DNA of 16,286 bases from Micrococcales bacterium (GCA_024640585.1 JAHEEQ010000134.1:1226-17511), one strand, 5' to 3'; positions 5,829-14,465 are shown, counted from the stretch's first letter. The notes: generated from the sequence alone by a model not told the origin. Numbers and translations: made by a program.

Positions 5829-8804
5829 CTATTCCACTACCCCATAAACATATTTCTCCATAATTGCCCGACATCTACGCGAAAGCCGACGATAGCGCTC
5901 AGTTGTTACGGAGCCTGACTCATCTCCTAACACAAAGGCCATCATTCCTAGAACTTGTGGATCGCTTGGGATGGATTCATTTCCTTTTGCGCCAATCAAC
6001 GCCAACTTATTTCGAATTTCAACTGCACATTTCCAGGCATCAGTAAGTAATTGAGATTCCTCTTCTGTGACTAATTTCAAACCTGCCAATTCTTTCAACA
6101 CCACAAGTGTGGATGTGTCTCGAAGTTGCACATATTGATATGCGTGTTGCAGCTGAAACAACTGCGCTACCCATTCAACATCTGAAATTCCTCCAGGTCC
6201 AAGTTTCAAATGAGTCGCAGGGTTAGCGCCTCGCGGCAGCCTTTCACTTTCAACTCTAGCTTTTATTCTTCGAATTTCTCGAAGTTCTGACTCATCCAAA
6301 CCTTTTTCGGGATACCGAAGTTTGTCTATCAAAGTTGTGAAGGATTTGCCAAGCTCTTTATCTCCAGCTACGAAATAAGCGCGAAGTAATGCCTGACTCT
6401 CCCAAGTTAACGACCACTTCTCGTAGTAGCTAGCGTAAGAATCTAGCGATCTTGCGATTGCACCTTGCTTACCTTCTGGGCGCAAGTCAAGGTCGATTAC
6501 AAGCGGTGGATCTGCTGCTGGTGTTCCAAGCAAGTTTTGCATGGTTGAAATAATTGTTAGCGCGTCTTTCGCCGCTGATTCGCCAGCACCAATCGGCTCA
6601 TAAACAAAAGTGGCATCGGAATCACTTGCATAGCTCATTTCAAGCCCACCAAGTTTTCCAAGCCCAATCATCGCTATCCGCAAAGTTGGATCGCTGTCTT
6701 TGAAGTGATGTTTAACAACCACATCTAAAGAAACTGACAAAGTTGCCTCAGTCAGTTCACTAATTCCGACTAGCACTTCCTCTAAGCTCATTGTTTTCAA
6801 GAGGTCTGCAGCCGAAATGCGAATAAGTTCCCGTTGCCGGATTGACCGAATTGCAGAAATCGCATTCTCTAGATTGTCATGACGATTTCCAACAGCTTGC
6901 ATTTCTTTGAGTAGCAGTGCAATTTCACGCGGACGTAAATTGGCATCATCAGATAAGAGATTCACGGATTCTGGAGCGCTCAAAACCATATCCGTGAAAA
7001 ATGAACTTACAGATAAAAGATACGCAAGTCTTTCAGCAATCGCAGATTCATCGCGAAGTAAACGCAAATACCAAGGCGTGGAGCCAAGTGCATCACTTAC
7101 TCTTCGAAACGCAAGCAAACCTGCATCAGGGTTTGGAGTTTGGCTCATCCACGACAGCATTACCGGGAGCAAAGTTTTTTGAATTGCTGCACGTCTAGAG
7201 ACCCCACTACTCAATGCGGCGAGATGACGCATTGCGTTTTCAGGGTCTTTGAAACCTAATGCCTTCAAACGCTCTTGCGCTGCATCCAGCGAAAGTTTTT
7301 GGTCCGTCGCATCCAGGCGCACCACGGCTTGTAGCAACGGACGATAAAAAAGTTTTTCATGGAGTCTGCGTGCGTCTAATTTGTGACGATTGAGAGTTGA
7401 AAGCAATGACTCAGCTGGATCGTTTTTCATACCAAGCGAGCGACCAATACGGCGAAGTTCCACTTGGTCCTCTGGAACTAGATGTGTGCGACGCATTTGG
7501 TACATCTGAATCCGGTGTTCAAGAATTCTTTCGAACTTATATGCAGCCGCCAAAGTTGAAGCATCTTCGCGACCCACATAACCCCAAGTTGCCAGCGCTT
7601 CAAGGGCTTGCAAAGTATTAGAACTTCGCAACATCACATCTGAGCGGCCGTGTACAAGTTGCAAGAGTTGCACGGCAAATTCGACGTCTCTGAGCCCACC
7701 GACTCCTAATTTCAATTCACGTTCTTGTTCACGTTGTGGAATATTTTCTACAACGCGACGGCGCATTGCTTGAACGTCAGAGACAAAATTTGGACGTGCA
7801 GCGGCTTGCCAGACATAAGGCAACATTGCGTCCACGTAAGCCTGGCCAAGTTCTACATTTCCTGCCATTGCTCTCGCTTTTAATAGTGCTTGAAATTCCC
7901 AAGTCTCTGCCCATCGTTCGTAATAAGCAGTATGACCTTCAAGGGTTCGCACCAATGCGCCGGCTTTTCCTTCTGGTCTTAAATTTGGATCAACTTGCCA
8001 AATAATGCCTTCGCTTGTTGGGGCTTCACAAACTTGCATCATTCGAGATGCAACTTTTGTTGCTTCCTCAATTGATCCTTCGGCGCCTTCAAATGCACGT
8101 GCAACAAAAATCACATCGACATCGCTGATGTAATTGAGTTCTCGACCACCTGTCTTGCCCATTGCTATTACCGACAGTTCAGATTTTGGAGTATCAGGGT
8201 TCACTGTTCTCCACGCAATTGCTAATGCGGCATCAATTACGCCATCTGCAATATAAGAAAGTCGCTCCGCCACAATCGACAGATCATCGATTTCGCATAA
8301 ATCTCTAATGGCAAGTGCGATAACTTCATTTCGATATGCAATTCTTAATTTTATAAACGAGTCTTCATCGTCCGCTTGTGCAACATATCTACCTTCTTTG
8401 AAAACTGCATTTACAGATTCAAGTAAACGGTTTGCAACCGCACCTCTATTGCCAATATTTTGCCAAAGTCCATCTTCTAAGAAGATAGTCATCGAATCAC
8501 TGTGTTTTGCGCAATGTTGCCCAAAGGCTTCCGAACTTCCTACGACTGTCAACCAGCGGTTGCGTGCACCTGCATCATCTAGCCACATAGTGCGCAATTT
8601 GTCCGATGCATTTAAATACCAGTTAAGAGTTGAAGCTAGGGCCAAATCAGGATCAGCAGCCAACCCGAATTCATCAAGTAATTGCGAATGATCAATCAGC
8701 TCTGGATATTCAGCGAGCGAATGTGCAGATTTTTTTGGATTGGTAAACCCAAGTTTTGCAAATCGTGCTTCGACCGAGTTAATTCGGCCATCATCCGTTG
8801 CCAC
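5829..8804 (-). CDS. glnE: Bifunctional glutamine synthetase adenylyltransferase / adenylyl-removing enzyme
   Basis: A 991-residue protein (M. tuberculosis GlnE is about the same length) with two nucleotidyltransferase domains. The N-terminal (adenylyl-removing) site has GGRELNYISDVD at 219-230, with Asp228 and Asp230. The C-terminal (adenylylating) site has GGLEMSYASDSD at 719-730, with Asp728 and Asp730. Each is followed by LRPEGK (275-280 and 774-779) and a G-G-x-x-D-V-E-W/F motif (369-376 and 870-877), so both halves look catalytically intact. It adds or removes AMP on the regulatory tyrosine of glutamine synthetase I in response to nitrogen status. The start is GTG at 8804, 9 bp after the glnA2 stop. 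The neighbouring synthetase lacks the target tyrosine, so its substrate should be a GlnA1 encoded elsewhere. Confidence 0.96.
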   Translation of the reverse strand: MATDDGRINSVEARFAKLGFTNPKKSAHSLAEYPELIDHSQLLDEFGLAADPDLALASTLNWYLNASDKLRTMWLDDAGARNRWLTVVGSSEAFGQHCAKHSDSMTIFLEDGLWQNIGNRGAVANRLLESVNAVFKEGRYVAQADDEDSFIKLRIAYRNEVIALAIRDLCEIDDLSIVAERLSYIADGVIDAALAIAWRTVNPDTPKSELSVIAMGKTGGRELNYISDVDVIFVARAFEGAEGSIEEATKVASRMMQVCEAPTSEGIIWQVDPNLRPEGKAGALVRTLEGHTAYYERWAETWEFQALLKARAMAGNVELGQAYVDAMLPYVWQAAARPNFVSDVQAMRRRVVENIPQREQERELKLGVGGLRDVEFAVQLLQLVHGRSDVMLRSSNTLQALEALATWGYVGREDASTLAAAYKFERILEHRIQMYQMRRTHLVPEDQVELRRIGRSLGMKNDPAESLLSTLNRHKLDARRLHEKLFYRPLLQAVVRLDATDQKLSLDAAQERLKALGFKDPENAMRHLAALSSGVSRRAAIQKTLLPVMLSWMSQTPNPDAGLLAFRRVSDALGSTPWYLRLLRDESAIAERLAYLLSVSSFFTDMVLSAPESVNLLSDDANLRPREIALLLKEMQAVGNRHDNLENAISAIRSIRQRELIRISAADLLKTMSLEEVLVGISELTEATLSVSLDVVVKHHFKDSDPTLRIAMIGLGKLGGLEMSYASDSDATFVYEPIGAGESAAKDALTIISTMQNLLGTPAADPPLVIDLDLRPEGKQGAIARSLDSYASYYEKWSLTWESQALLRAYFVAGDKELGKSFTTLIDKLRYPEKGLDESELREIRRIKARVESERLPRGANPATHLKLGPGGISDVEWVAQLFQLQHAYQYVQLRDTSTLVVLKELAGLKLVTEEESQLLTDAWKCAVEIRNKLALIGAKGNESIPSDPQVLGMMAFVLGDESGSVTTERYRRLSRRCRAIMEKYVYGVVE

Positions 8805-8810
8805 AAAAAA

Positions 8811-8816
8811 ATCTTA
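8811..8816 (-). promoter_or_regulatory. Internal -10 box (TAAGAT) for glnE overlapping the glnA2 stop
   Basis: On the minus strand TAAGAT, whose first three bases are the glnA2 stop codon, is followed by six T residues and the GTG start of glnE. This is the same 6-nt leaderless geometry seen at other starts. No Shine-Dalgarno sequence is present, so independent glnE transcription is plausible. Confidence 0.5.
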
Positions 8817-10151
8817 AAGGATTGGCAAATGTTTTGATAATTCGTATGGGGTAACTTGTTTGCGGTATTCATCCCATTCTGCGCGCTTATTGCGCAAGAA
8901 GAAATCAAAGACATGTTCACCAAGTGTTTCAGCGACAAGTTCAGACTTTTCCATCAAAGCAATCGCTTGGTTCAAACTTGTAGGTAATTGCTTCAATCCA
9001 AGTGCTGCTCGTTCTGCGTCAGTCAAAGACCAAACATCATCTTCAGCTCCAGGTGGCAATTCATAGCCTTGCTCGATGCCGCGAAGTCCAGCGTTTAGCA
9101 AAACCGCAAATGCGAGATATGGATTTGTGGCACTGTCTAGTGAACGAATTTCAATTCGAGTGCTCTGACCTTTTCCTGGTTTGTACATAGGGACCCGAAT
9201 CAATGCGGATCTATTGTTGTGTCCCCAACAGATGTGCGCTGGCGCTTCACCCCCACCAGCAAGTCGCTTGTAGGAGTTAACCCATTGATTTAGCACAGCA
9301 GTAATTTCAGGTGCATGCACCAAGAGACCTGCAACGAACGAGCGACCAACCTTGCTTAATTGGTATGGCGCACCAGGTTCGTGGAAAGCGTTTTTATCTC
9401 CTTCAAAAAGAGACATGTGGGTGTGCATACCTGAACCTGGGTATTGTGAAAACGGTTTTGGCATGAAGGATGCGTAAACACCGTGTTCAAGTGCAACTTC
9501 CTTAATTACTGTTCTAAAAGTCATGATGTTGTCTGCAGTTGTTAACGCATCTGCATAACGCAAATCAATTTCTTGTTGTCCTGGTGCACCTTCATGGTGC
9601 GAGAACTCAACGCTAATGCCCATCGCTTCCAGCATGGTGATTGCCGAACGTCTAAAGTCGTATCCAATGCCATGCGGAGAGTGATCAAAATATCCAACAG
9701 AATCAATCGGAACTGGAGCAACTCCAGGTTCTGGCAAATCCTTGAACAAGAAAAATTCAATTTCAGGATGTGTGTAAAAAGTAAATCCCATGTCAGCGGC
9801 TTTTGAAAGCGCCCGCTTTAATACATATCTAGGGTCTGCAAATGATGGTGTGCCATCTGGCATATGTATGTCGCAGAAAATTCTTGCAACTGCATTTACT
9901 TCTCCTCGCCAAGGAAGAACCTGGAATGTCGATGGATCAGGCATAGCCAACATATCCGCTTCGTGAACACGGGCAAATCCTTGAATCGCAGATCCGTCGA
10001 AACCAAGTCCTTCTTCAAATGCACCTTCAAGTTCGGCTGGTGCAATTGCTACTGACTTCAAAGTTCCGAGAACATCTGTGAACCATAGCCGAATAAAGCG
10101 GATGTCTCGCTCTTCAATACTGCGAAGAACGAATTCAGTTTGCTTGTCCAT
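8814..10151 (-). CDS. glnA2: Type I glutamine synthetase family protein, GSI-alpha / GlnA2 type
   Basis: A 445-residue GSI-family protein (M. tuberculosis GlnA2 is 446). Conserved elements in order: FDGSAIQGF (51-59), metal-site HPEIEFFLF (128-136, Glu130 and Glu132), HHEGAPGQQEID (185-196), SGMHTHMSLF (240-249), NRSALIRVP (313-321) and RSLDSATNPY (336-345). The length and the segment DDVWSLTDAERAALGLKQLP (371-390), which replaces the NLYDLPPEE adenylylation loop, mark it as GSI-alpha, so GlnE should not modify it. It should join glutamate to an amine with ATP. Ammonia is the default substrate, but Streptomyces GlnA2 has been reported as a gamma-glutamylpolyamine synthetase, and the position matching enterobacterial GS Ser53 is Ala55 here. 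It has a strong ribosome site, unlike most genes here. Confidence 0.93.
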   Translation of the reverse strand: MDKQTEFVLRSIEERDIRFIRLWFTDVLGTLKSVAIAPAELEGAFEEGLGFDGSAIQGFARVHEADMLAMPDPSTFQVLPWRGEVNAVARIFCDIHMPDGTPSFADPRYVLKRALSKAADMGFTFYTHPEIEFFLFKDLPEPGVAPVPIDSVGYFDHSPHGIGYDFRRSAITMLEAMGISVEFSHHEGAPGQQEIDLRYADALTTADNIMTFRTVIKEVALEHGVYASFMPKPFSQYPGSGMHTHMSLFEGDKNAFHEPGAPYQLSKVGRSFVAGLLVHAPEITAVLNQWVNSYKRLAGGGEAPAHICWGHNNRSALIRVPMYKPGKGQSTRIEIRSLDSATNPYLAFAVLLNAGLRGIEQGYELPPGAEDDVWSLTDAERAALGLKQLPTSLNQAIALMEKSELVAETLGEHVFDFFLRNKRAEWDEYRKQVTPYELSKHLPIL

Positions 10152-10156
10152 ATCTG

Positions 10157-10162
10157 CCTCCT
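10157..10162 (-). promoter_or_regulatory. Strong Shine-Dalgarno sequence of glnA2
   Basis: AGGAGG on the minus strand ends 5 nt before the ATG at 10151. It fixes the glnA2 start and shows this mRNA has a 5' leader. A possible -10, CAGTAT (10170-10175), would give a leader of roughly 10-15 nt. Confidence 0.9.
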
Positions 10163-10180
10163 AGAGCCAATACTGCCCAC

Positions 10181-10204
10181 CTTGTGTTACGGCAATGTGA
10201 CAAG
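10181..10204. promoter_or_regulatory. Candidate regulator site between glnA2 and nadE
   Basis: Within the 85-bp gap 10152-10236, GTTAC (10186-10190) and GTGAC (10197-10201) are spaced by 6 bp, giving an AC-n9-AC pattern like the core of mycobacterial GlnR sites. They are flanked by a short inverted repeat, CTTGT (10181-10185) and ACAAG (10200-10204). The position upstream of a nitrogen-assimilation gene is apt, but the motif is short and no regulator gene is in view. Confidence 0.3.
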
Positions 10205-10224
10205 TTCATACCATTTTGGCTGAT

Positions 10225-10230
10225 TACTCT
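10225..10230 (+). promoter_or_regulatory. -10 box (TACTCT) for nadE
   Basis: TACTCT is followed by TGCCCT (6 nt) and the ATG at 10237. This supports the ATG as start rather than the in-frame TTG at 10216, which lies upstream of the -10 and would not be transcribed. Confidence 0.65.
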
Positions 10231-10236
10231 TGCCCT

Positions 10237-11973
10237 ATGCCGCAAATCCGCCTTGCACTCGCCCAAGTCAACCCCACAGTTGGCGATATTTTGGGAAATA
10301 CGAAGCTAGTTCGCACCTGGTGTGCAAAAGCTGCAGAGAGCGCTGCACATATTGTGGCCTTTCCCGAGATGATGCTTACTGGCTATCCGATTGAAGATTT
10401 AGCCTTACGTGAATCTTTTCAAGAAGCCAGCACTAATGCAGTTTCCGAGTTGGCAAAACAATTAGTTGAAGATGGTCTTGGAGATTTAGTTGTCATAGTG
10501 GGACATCTTTCTACGCATAGAACTTCTTTAGATCAACTTGGAAAACCGAAAGGCAGTCCCGCAAATAGTTTGAGCGTTTTGCATCAAGGCAGAATAATTG
10601 TTGATTACTCAAAACATCATCTTCCAAACTATGGCGTATTCGACGAGTTTAGAAACTTCGTACCTGGAGACAAATCAGCGGTGATTCGCGTTGGCGGTGC
10701 CGACATCGCACTAGCGATTTGTGAAGATCTTTGGCAAGAAGGTGGACCTGTTGCGAGAGTTGCAAAACAAGATGTTGGATTGCTACTTGTAATAAATGGA
10801 TCGCCTTATGAGGTCAACAAAGATGACACACGGCTTGAACTTGTTAGCCGCCGTGCCAAGGAAGCAAATGCATCGCTAGCCTACGTAAACATGGTTGGCG
10901 GCCAAGATGAATTGGTTTTTGATGGCGATTCCATTGTTGTAAACGAAAAAGGCGAATTACTAAGTCGTGCCCCAATGTTTGAAGAAGGATTGCTGACACT
11001 GGATTTAGATCTTCGCGCAGCAAATACGAATACTTTACTTAGCGATGGCACCGAAGTTTCTGTCATTAGCGCTTGGCCATTCAAGACCTATTCCCCACTA
11101 AAGCCAAATATCGCACCAGCAATTTCAGATATTCAAACTCAATACGCAGCAGTAGTTGTCGGATTACGCGATTATGTAAAGAAGAACGGTTTTAAATCTG
11201 TAATACTTGGACTTTCTGGTGGAATTGATTCTGCACTGGTCGCATCAATCGCGGTAGATGCAATCGGAGCTCAAAATGTATTTGGAGTTTCAATGCCATC
11301 TAAATACTCCTCAGATCACTCAAAATCAGATGCCCAAGATCTTGCAAGCAGATTGGGAATTGATTTTCGGACAATTTCAATCGAGGGCTTCGTCAATTCC
11401 TACGAAAGTGCGATTGAACTAACCGGGCTTGCTGCCGAAAACCTCCAAGCACGTGCCCGCGGTGTGACTTTGATGGCTCTAAGTAACAAAGAAGGTCACC
11501 TAGTCCTTGCAACCGGCAATAAAAGTGAATTAGCAGTTGGCTACTCAACTATATATGGTGATGCGGTGGGTGGTTTTGCTCCAATCAAAGATGTACCAAA
11601 AACAATCGTTTGGGAAATGGCTAAATGGCGAAACCGTCTGGCCATCACGCAAAACAAGGTCGCACCAATTCCAGATAACTCAATCACGAAAGAGCCAAGC
11701 GCAGAATTGCGCCCCGGTCAAAAAGACACCGATTCTTTACCTGACTACGAAATTCTGGACAAACTGCTCGATGCCTATGTTGAACAAGATTTAGGCAGTC
11801 GCGAATTGATTCAGATGGGTTTTGCACCGCAGCTCGTAGATAGAGTTTTAAAAATGGTTGACCGAGCTGAATACAAGCGCCGGCAATATCCACCTGGAAC
11901 CAAGATTTCTAAGCGCGCCTTCGGACGTGACAGGCGACTTCCTATTACAAGCACCTGGGACGAGCAGCACTAA
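10237..11973 (+). CDS. nadE: Glutamine-dependent NAD+ synthetase
   Basis: A 578-residue two-domain enzyme making NAD+ from nicotinic acid adenine dinucleotide, ATP and glutamine. The N-terminal nitrilase-fold glutaminase domain carries the triad Glu44 (AFPEMMLTGYP), Lys126 (DYSKHHLPNYGVFDE) and Cys162 (AICEDLW). The C-terminal synthetase domain has the ATP pyrophosphatase loop SGGIDSAL at 327-334, LATGNKSELAVGYSTIYGD at 423-441 and the late KISKRAFGRDRRLPI stretch. The start ATG fits the family's usual opening (M-x-x-I-R-L-A-L-A-Q-x-N-P-T-V-G-D) and a -10 box 6 nt upstream. It is divergent from glnA2; if that enzyme makes glutamine, producer and consumer share one 85-bp control region. No convincing terminator follows. 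Confidence 0.96.
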   Translation: MPQIRLALAQVNPTVGDILGNTKLVRTWCAKAAESAAHIVAFPEMMLTGYPIEDLALRESFQEASTNAVSELAKQLVEDGLGDLVVIVGHLSTHRTSLDQLGKPKGSPANSLSVLHQGRIIVDYSKHHLPNYGVFDEFRNFVPGDKSAVIRVGGADIALAICEDLWQEGGPVARVAKQDVGLLLVINGSPYEVNKDDTRLELVSRRAKEANASLAYVNMVGGQDELVFDGDSIVVNEKGELLSRAPMFEEGLLTLDLDLRAANTNTLLSDGTEVSVISAWPFKTYSPLKPNIAPAISDIQTQYAAVVVGLRDYVKKNGFKSVILGLSGGIDSALVASIAVDAIGAQNVFGVSMPSKYSSDHSKSDAQDLASRLGIDFRTISIEGFVNSYESAIELTGLAAENLQARARGVTLMALSNKEGHLVLATGNKSELAVGYSTIYGDAVGGFAPIKDVPKTIVWEMAKWRNRLAITQNKVAPIPDNSITKEPSAELRPGQKDTDSLPDYEILDKLLDAYVEQDLGSRELIQMGFAPQLVDRVLKMVDRAEYKRRQYPPGTKISKRAFGRDRRLPITSTWDEQH

Positions 11974-12085
11974 TCTCTCTATGACCTGCGGGTAACAATT
12001 TTTTTCTGCCAAACTTCGGCTTCGGCTCAATTGATTGCGCCGAGATCCGGGTACCTATATGGACTCGAGACAGAAAGTGAAGAAT
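11974..12085 (+). promoter_or_regulatory. nadE-panB intergenic region, probable panB promoter and leader
   Basis: This 112-bp gap holds a 7-T run (11999-12005) preceded only by a 3-bp hairpin (ACC/GGT), too weak to call a terminator. A tandem CTTCGGC pair lies at about 12014-12026. TTGATT (12031-12036) and overlapping -10-like sequence in CCTATATG (12054-12061) could form a panB promoter, giving a leader of roughly 20 nt with a weak purine-rich AAAGTGAAG before the ATG at 12086. Confidence 0.35.
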
Positions 12086-12904
12086 ATGTTTAAACCTATT
12101 CAAGGTACGCGATTTACGGTTCGCGATTTTCAAGCAGCAAAAGTTCGTGGTGAAAAATGGTCGATGCTCACCGCTTACGATGCCTGGTCAACCAAACTTT
12201 TTGAGCAAGCAGGTATCCCAGCGCTTCTTGTTGGGGATTCGGCCGCCATGGTGATGTATGGACATGAATCAACCATTCCAGTTGAAGTTGACGACTTGCT
12301 ACCGCTTGTCAAAGCCGTTGTTCGTGCTAGTAAGCAAGCGTTCGTAATCGCTGACTTGCCGTTTGGCACTTATCAAGAATCACCTGAGCAAGCTATTGCC
12401 ACATCAGTTCGTTTTATAAAAGAAGGCGGCGCAAACGCTGTCAAGATTGAAGGCGGTTCACATATATTGCCGCAGGTTGAAGCTTTAGTTGCGAACGGAA
12501 TTCCAGTTATGGGCCATTTAGGTCTCACTCCGCAATCGGTAAATCAATTCGGTGGTTATGTAGTCCAAGGAAAAGGAAGCGCAGGTGAAAAATTGATCAG
12601 CGATGCAAAAGATTTGGAAAAGGCTGGAGCGTTCGCAATCGTGCTTGAAGTTGTGCCTACTGAGCTTGCTGAAGAGCTAACCAAAAGCATAAATATTCCG
12701 GTCATTGGCATCGGTGCCGGAAACCAAACCGATGCCCAGGTTTTGGTTTGGCAAGACTTGGTCGGCGCCCTTAGTGGACATACACCTAAATTCGTGCAGC
12801 CGTACGCCGACATCAAGAGCATCATTACTTCTGCAGTTGCCGCTTGGTCAGCCGACGTTGCATCAGGCGCTTACCCAAATGATTCTCACTCCTACCATCG
12901 ATAA
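12086..12904 (+). CDS. panB: 3-methyl-2-oxobutanoate hydroxymethyltransferase (ketopantoate hydroxymethyltransferase)
   Basis: A 272-residue protein from the chosen ATG (E. coli PanB is 264). It makes ketopantoate from 2-oxoisovalerate and methylene-tetrahydrofolate, the first step to pantothenate and CoA. Family landmarks are MLTAYDAW (27-34), VGDSAAMVMYGHEST (49-63, metal ligand Asp51), ADLPFGTY (89-96, metal ligand Asp90), AVKIEGG (118-124, Glu122), GHLGLTPQ (143-150), catalytic Glu188 in IVLEVVP and IGIGAG (207-212). In-frame starts at 12059 (ATG) and 12035 (TTG) would add 9 or 17 residues unlike the family; none of the three has the leaderless geometry, so the start is less certain than elsewhere. 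An MFS gene follows 11 bp downstream. Confidence 0.95.
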   Translation: MFKPIQGTRFTVRDFQAAKVRGEKWSMLTAYDAWSTKLFEQAGIPALLVGDSAAMVMYGHESTIPVEVDDLLPLVKAVVRASKQAFVIADLPFGTYQESPEQAIATSVRFIKEGGANAVKIEGGSHILPQVEALVANGIPVMGHLGLTPQSVNQFGGYVVQGKGSAGEKLISDAKDLEKAGAFAIVLEVVPTELAEELTKSINIPVIGIGAGNQTDAQVLVWQDLVGALSGHTPKFVQPYADIKSIITSAVAAWSADVASGAYPNDSHSYHR

Positions 12905-12915
12905 ACACTTCGCCA

Positions 12916-14181
12916 ATGTTTCGCAAACTATTTAGCGTAGATTTCTCATCCTTGAGACATCGCGATTTCAAGTTGATGTTTGTCGCGGGAAGCATCTCCA
13001 TGTTTGGCTCGATGCTTACTTACGTGACTGCGCCTTTACAAATTGCCCAACTTACGCATTCCTATGTGGCGGTGGGTTTGATCGGGATTATTGAAATCGG
13101 GCCACTGATCGTTTTTGGCATCTGGGGTGGCGCTATCGCAGATTCAATGAACCGCAAGAAGGTTGTTGTATTTACAGAATTTGGGTTAGGCCTTGCCACA
13201 TTAATTTTGTTAATTAATGCAATCTCCGACGAACCAAAAGTAATAGTGATTTATTGTGTCACTTTCCTATACGCCATTTTGGATGGCATCCAAAGACCAA
13301 GTCTTGGTGCATTACTTCCCCAGGTCGTTCCAACCGATGTCTTACCTTCGGCAACCGCAGTCAATTCCATGCGCTGGAATTTTGGAAGTATCTTGGGTCC
13401 TTCTGTTGGTGGATTCATAGCCGCAACTGCAGGACCAGCTTTTGCTTATGGCATTGATGTTATTTCTTACTTTATAGCAACCATTTTGTTTATGCGTCTT
13501 TCCTCAAAAGCAGCAGAGAGTACGCGAGAACGTATTGATGTGAAGATGATGTTTTCGGGATTCAATTACGCAAAAAGCAGACCGGATTTACTCGGCACTT
13601 ATGCGATTGACATTATTGCAATGGTGCTCGCATTTCCTAATGCGCTTTTCCCTTTTATGGCAACTGAATTCAATGCACCTTGGTCGCTAGGAATTCTTTA
13701 CGCTTCCATGTCAGTTGGCGCACTTCTTGCCTCCTCAACTTCCGGATGGATTTCAAAAGTTCATCACCACGGGCGTGCAATAGTTTTTGCTGCGACCATT
13801 TGGGGGATTGCAATGACCTTTACAGGCCTCGCACCAAATATTTATTTTGCATTGTTTGGATTATTAATTGCAGGTTGTGCAGACATGATCAGTGGACTAT
13901 TTAGATCATTGATTTGGAACTCAACAATTCCACTTTCAATGCGCGGAAGATTAGGTGGCATCGAAATGTTGTCGTACAGCATTGGTCCGCAACTTGGCCA
14001 AATCCGATCAAATTTCGTCGCACAAGTGTTTTCTCTCCGCGTGTCGCTAATTTCTGGAGGAATTTTTTGTGCCGCTGGATCGGTAGCAGTTGGTCGCGGA
14101 TTGAAACAACTTTGGCATTTTGATAATCGAACCAATGAATATGCGGTTTCGGAGCGAATTGCACGTGGTGAAACCGAATAA
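12916..14181 (+). CDS. MFS transporter of the EntS / MFS_3 type
   Basis: A 421-residue, roughly 12-TM membrane protein. The opening LRHRDFKLMFVAGSISMFGSML (residues 13-34) and the motif A loop GGAIADSMNRKKVVV (75-89) are typical of the EntS-like subgroup of drug and siderophore exporters. QRPSLGALLPQVVPTDVLPSATAVNSM (about 125-151) is another signature of that subgroup, followed by GSILGPSVGGFI. The substrate is unknown. It begins 11 bp after panB and is probably co-transcribed, though AACACT 6 nt before its ATG is a weak leaderless -10 candidate. Linkage to panB does not by itself show transport of pantothenate. The terminal residues are charged and cytoplasmic. A 288-bp gap follows. Confidence 0.9.
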   Translation: MFRKLFSVDFSSLRHRDFKLMFVAGSISMFGSMLTYVTAPLQIAQLTHSYVAVGLIGIIEIGPLIVFGIWGGAIADSMNRKKVVVFTEFGLGLATLILLINAISDEPKVIVIYCVTFLYAILDGIQRPSLGALLPQVVPTDVLPSATAVNSMRWNFGSILGPSVGGFIAATAGPAFAYGIDVISYFIATILFMRLSSKAAESTRERIDVKMMFSGFNYAKSRPDLLGTYAIDIIAMVLAFPNALFPFMATEFNAPWSLGILYASMSVGALLASSTSGWISKVHHHGRAIVFAATIWGIAMTFTGLAPNIYFALFGLLIAGCADMISGLFRSLIWNSTIPLSMRGRLGGIEMLSYSIGPQLGQIRSNFVAQVFSLRVSLISGGIFCAAGSVAVGRGLKQLWHFDNRTNEYAVSERIARGETE

Positions 14182-14386
14182 TCGATAGTTTTCCACAGAA
14201 ATTTACTCACAAAATGGCACTTTTTGTAATCTGTTCCACAAAATCCAAAAAGATGGAAATCTTTTATAAATTTGATTATTTTCACCGATCTAATCGTTGA
14301 TTTTGCAAAAAACTGCAATTTTTATTTAAAAATAATCTTGATTGCATTACCACTTGAAAAAAGTTTTTTGCTGAAAGACACAAAAA

Positions 14387-14392
14387 TACTTT
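14387..14392 (+). promoter_or_regulatory. Possible -10 box for the H1-like gene
   Basis: TACTTT lies 17 bp after a T-run (14364-14369) that could act as a poor -35. It would give a leader of about 70 nt before the GTG at 14470. CAGATT (14394-14399) is an alternative, 7 nt before an in-frame ATG at 14407. The choice is uncertain. Confidence 0.3.
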
Positions 14393-14458
14393 GCAGATTC
14401 GAAAAAATGTGCAACCGTTTGCCACTAGATGCCAAGAAAAGAATTGGTATCACGATTC

Positions 14459-14465
14459 AGGGAGG
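14459..14465 (+). promoter_or_regulatory. Shine-Dalgarno sequence deciding the H1-like start
   Basis: AGGGAGG ends 4 nt before the GTG at 14470. It is one of only two strong ribosome-binding sequences in the window. It selects this GTG over the in-frame ATG codons at 14272 and 14407. Confidence 0.75.

Noticed and set aside
10216..10236. TTG at 10216 as nadE start
   Set aside because: It lies before the -10 box of the likely leaderless promoter, and the extra residues are absent from the family's usual opening, which begins at ATG 10237.
11986..12005. Terminator after nadE (ACCTGCGGGT followed by a T-run)
   Set aside because: The stem has only three Watson-Crick pairs and is separated from the T-run by several bases; too weak to call.
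14189..14240. TTTTCCACA and TGTTCCACA as DnaA boxes / replication origin
   Set aside because: Each differs from TTATNCACA or TTGTCCACA by one or two bases, there are only two, and no dnaA, dnaN or other origin gene is nearby.
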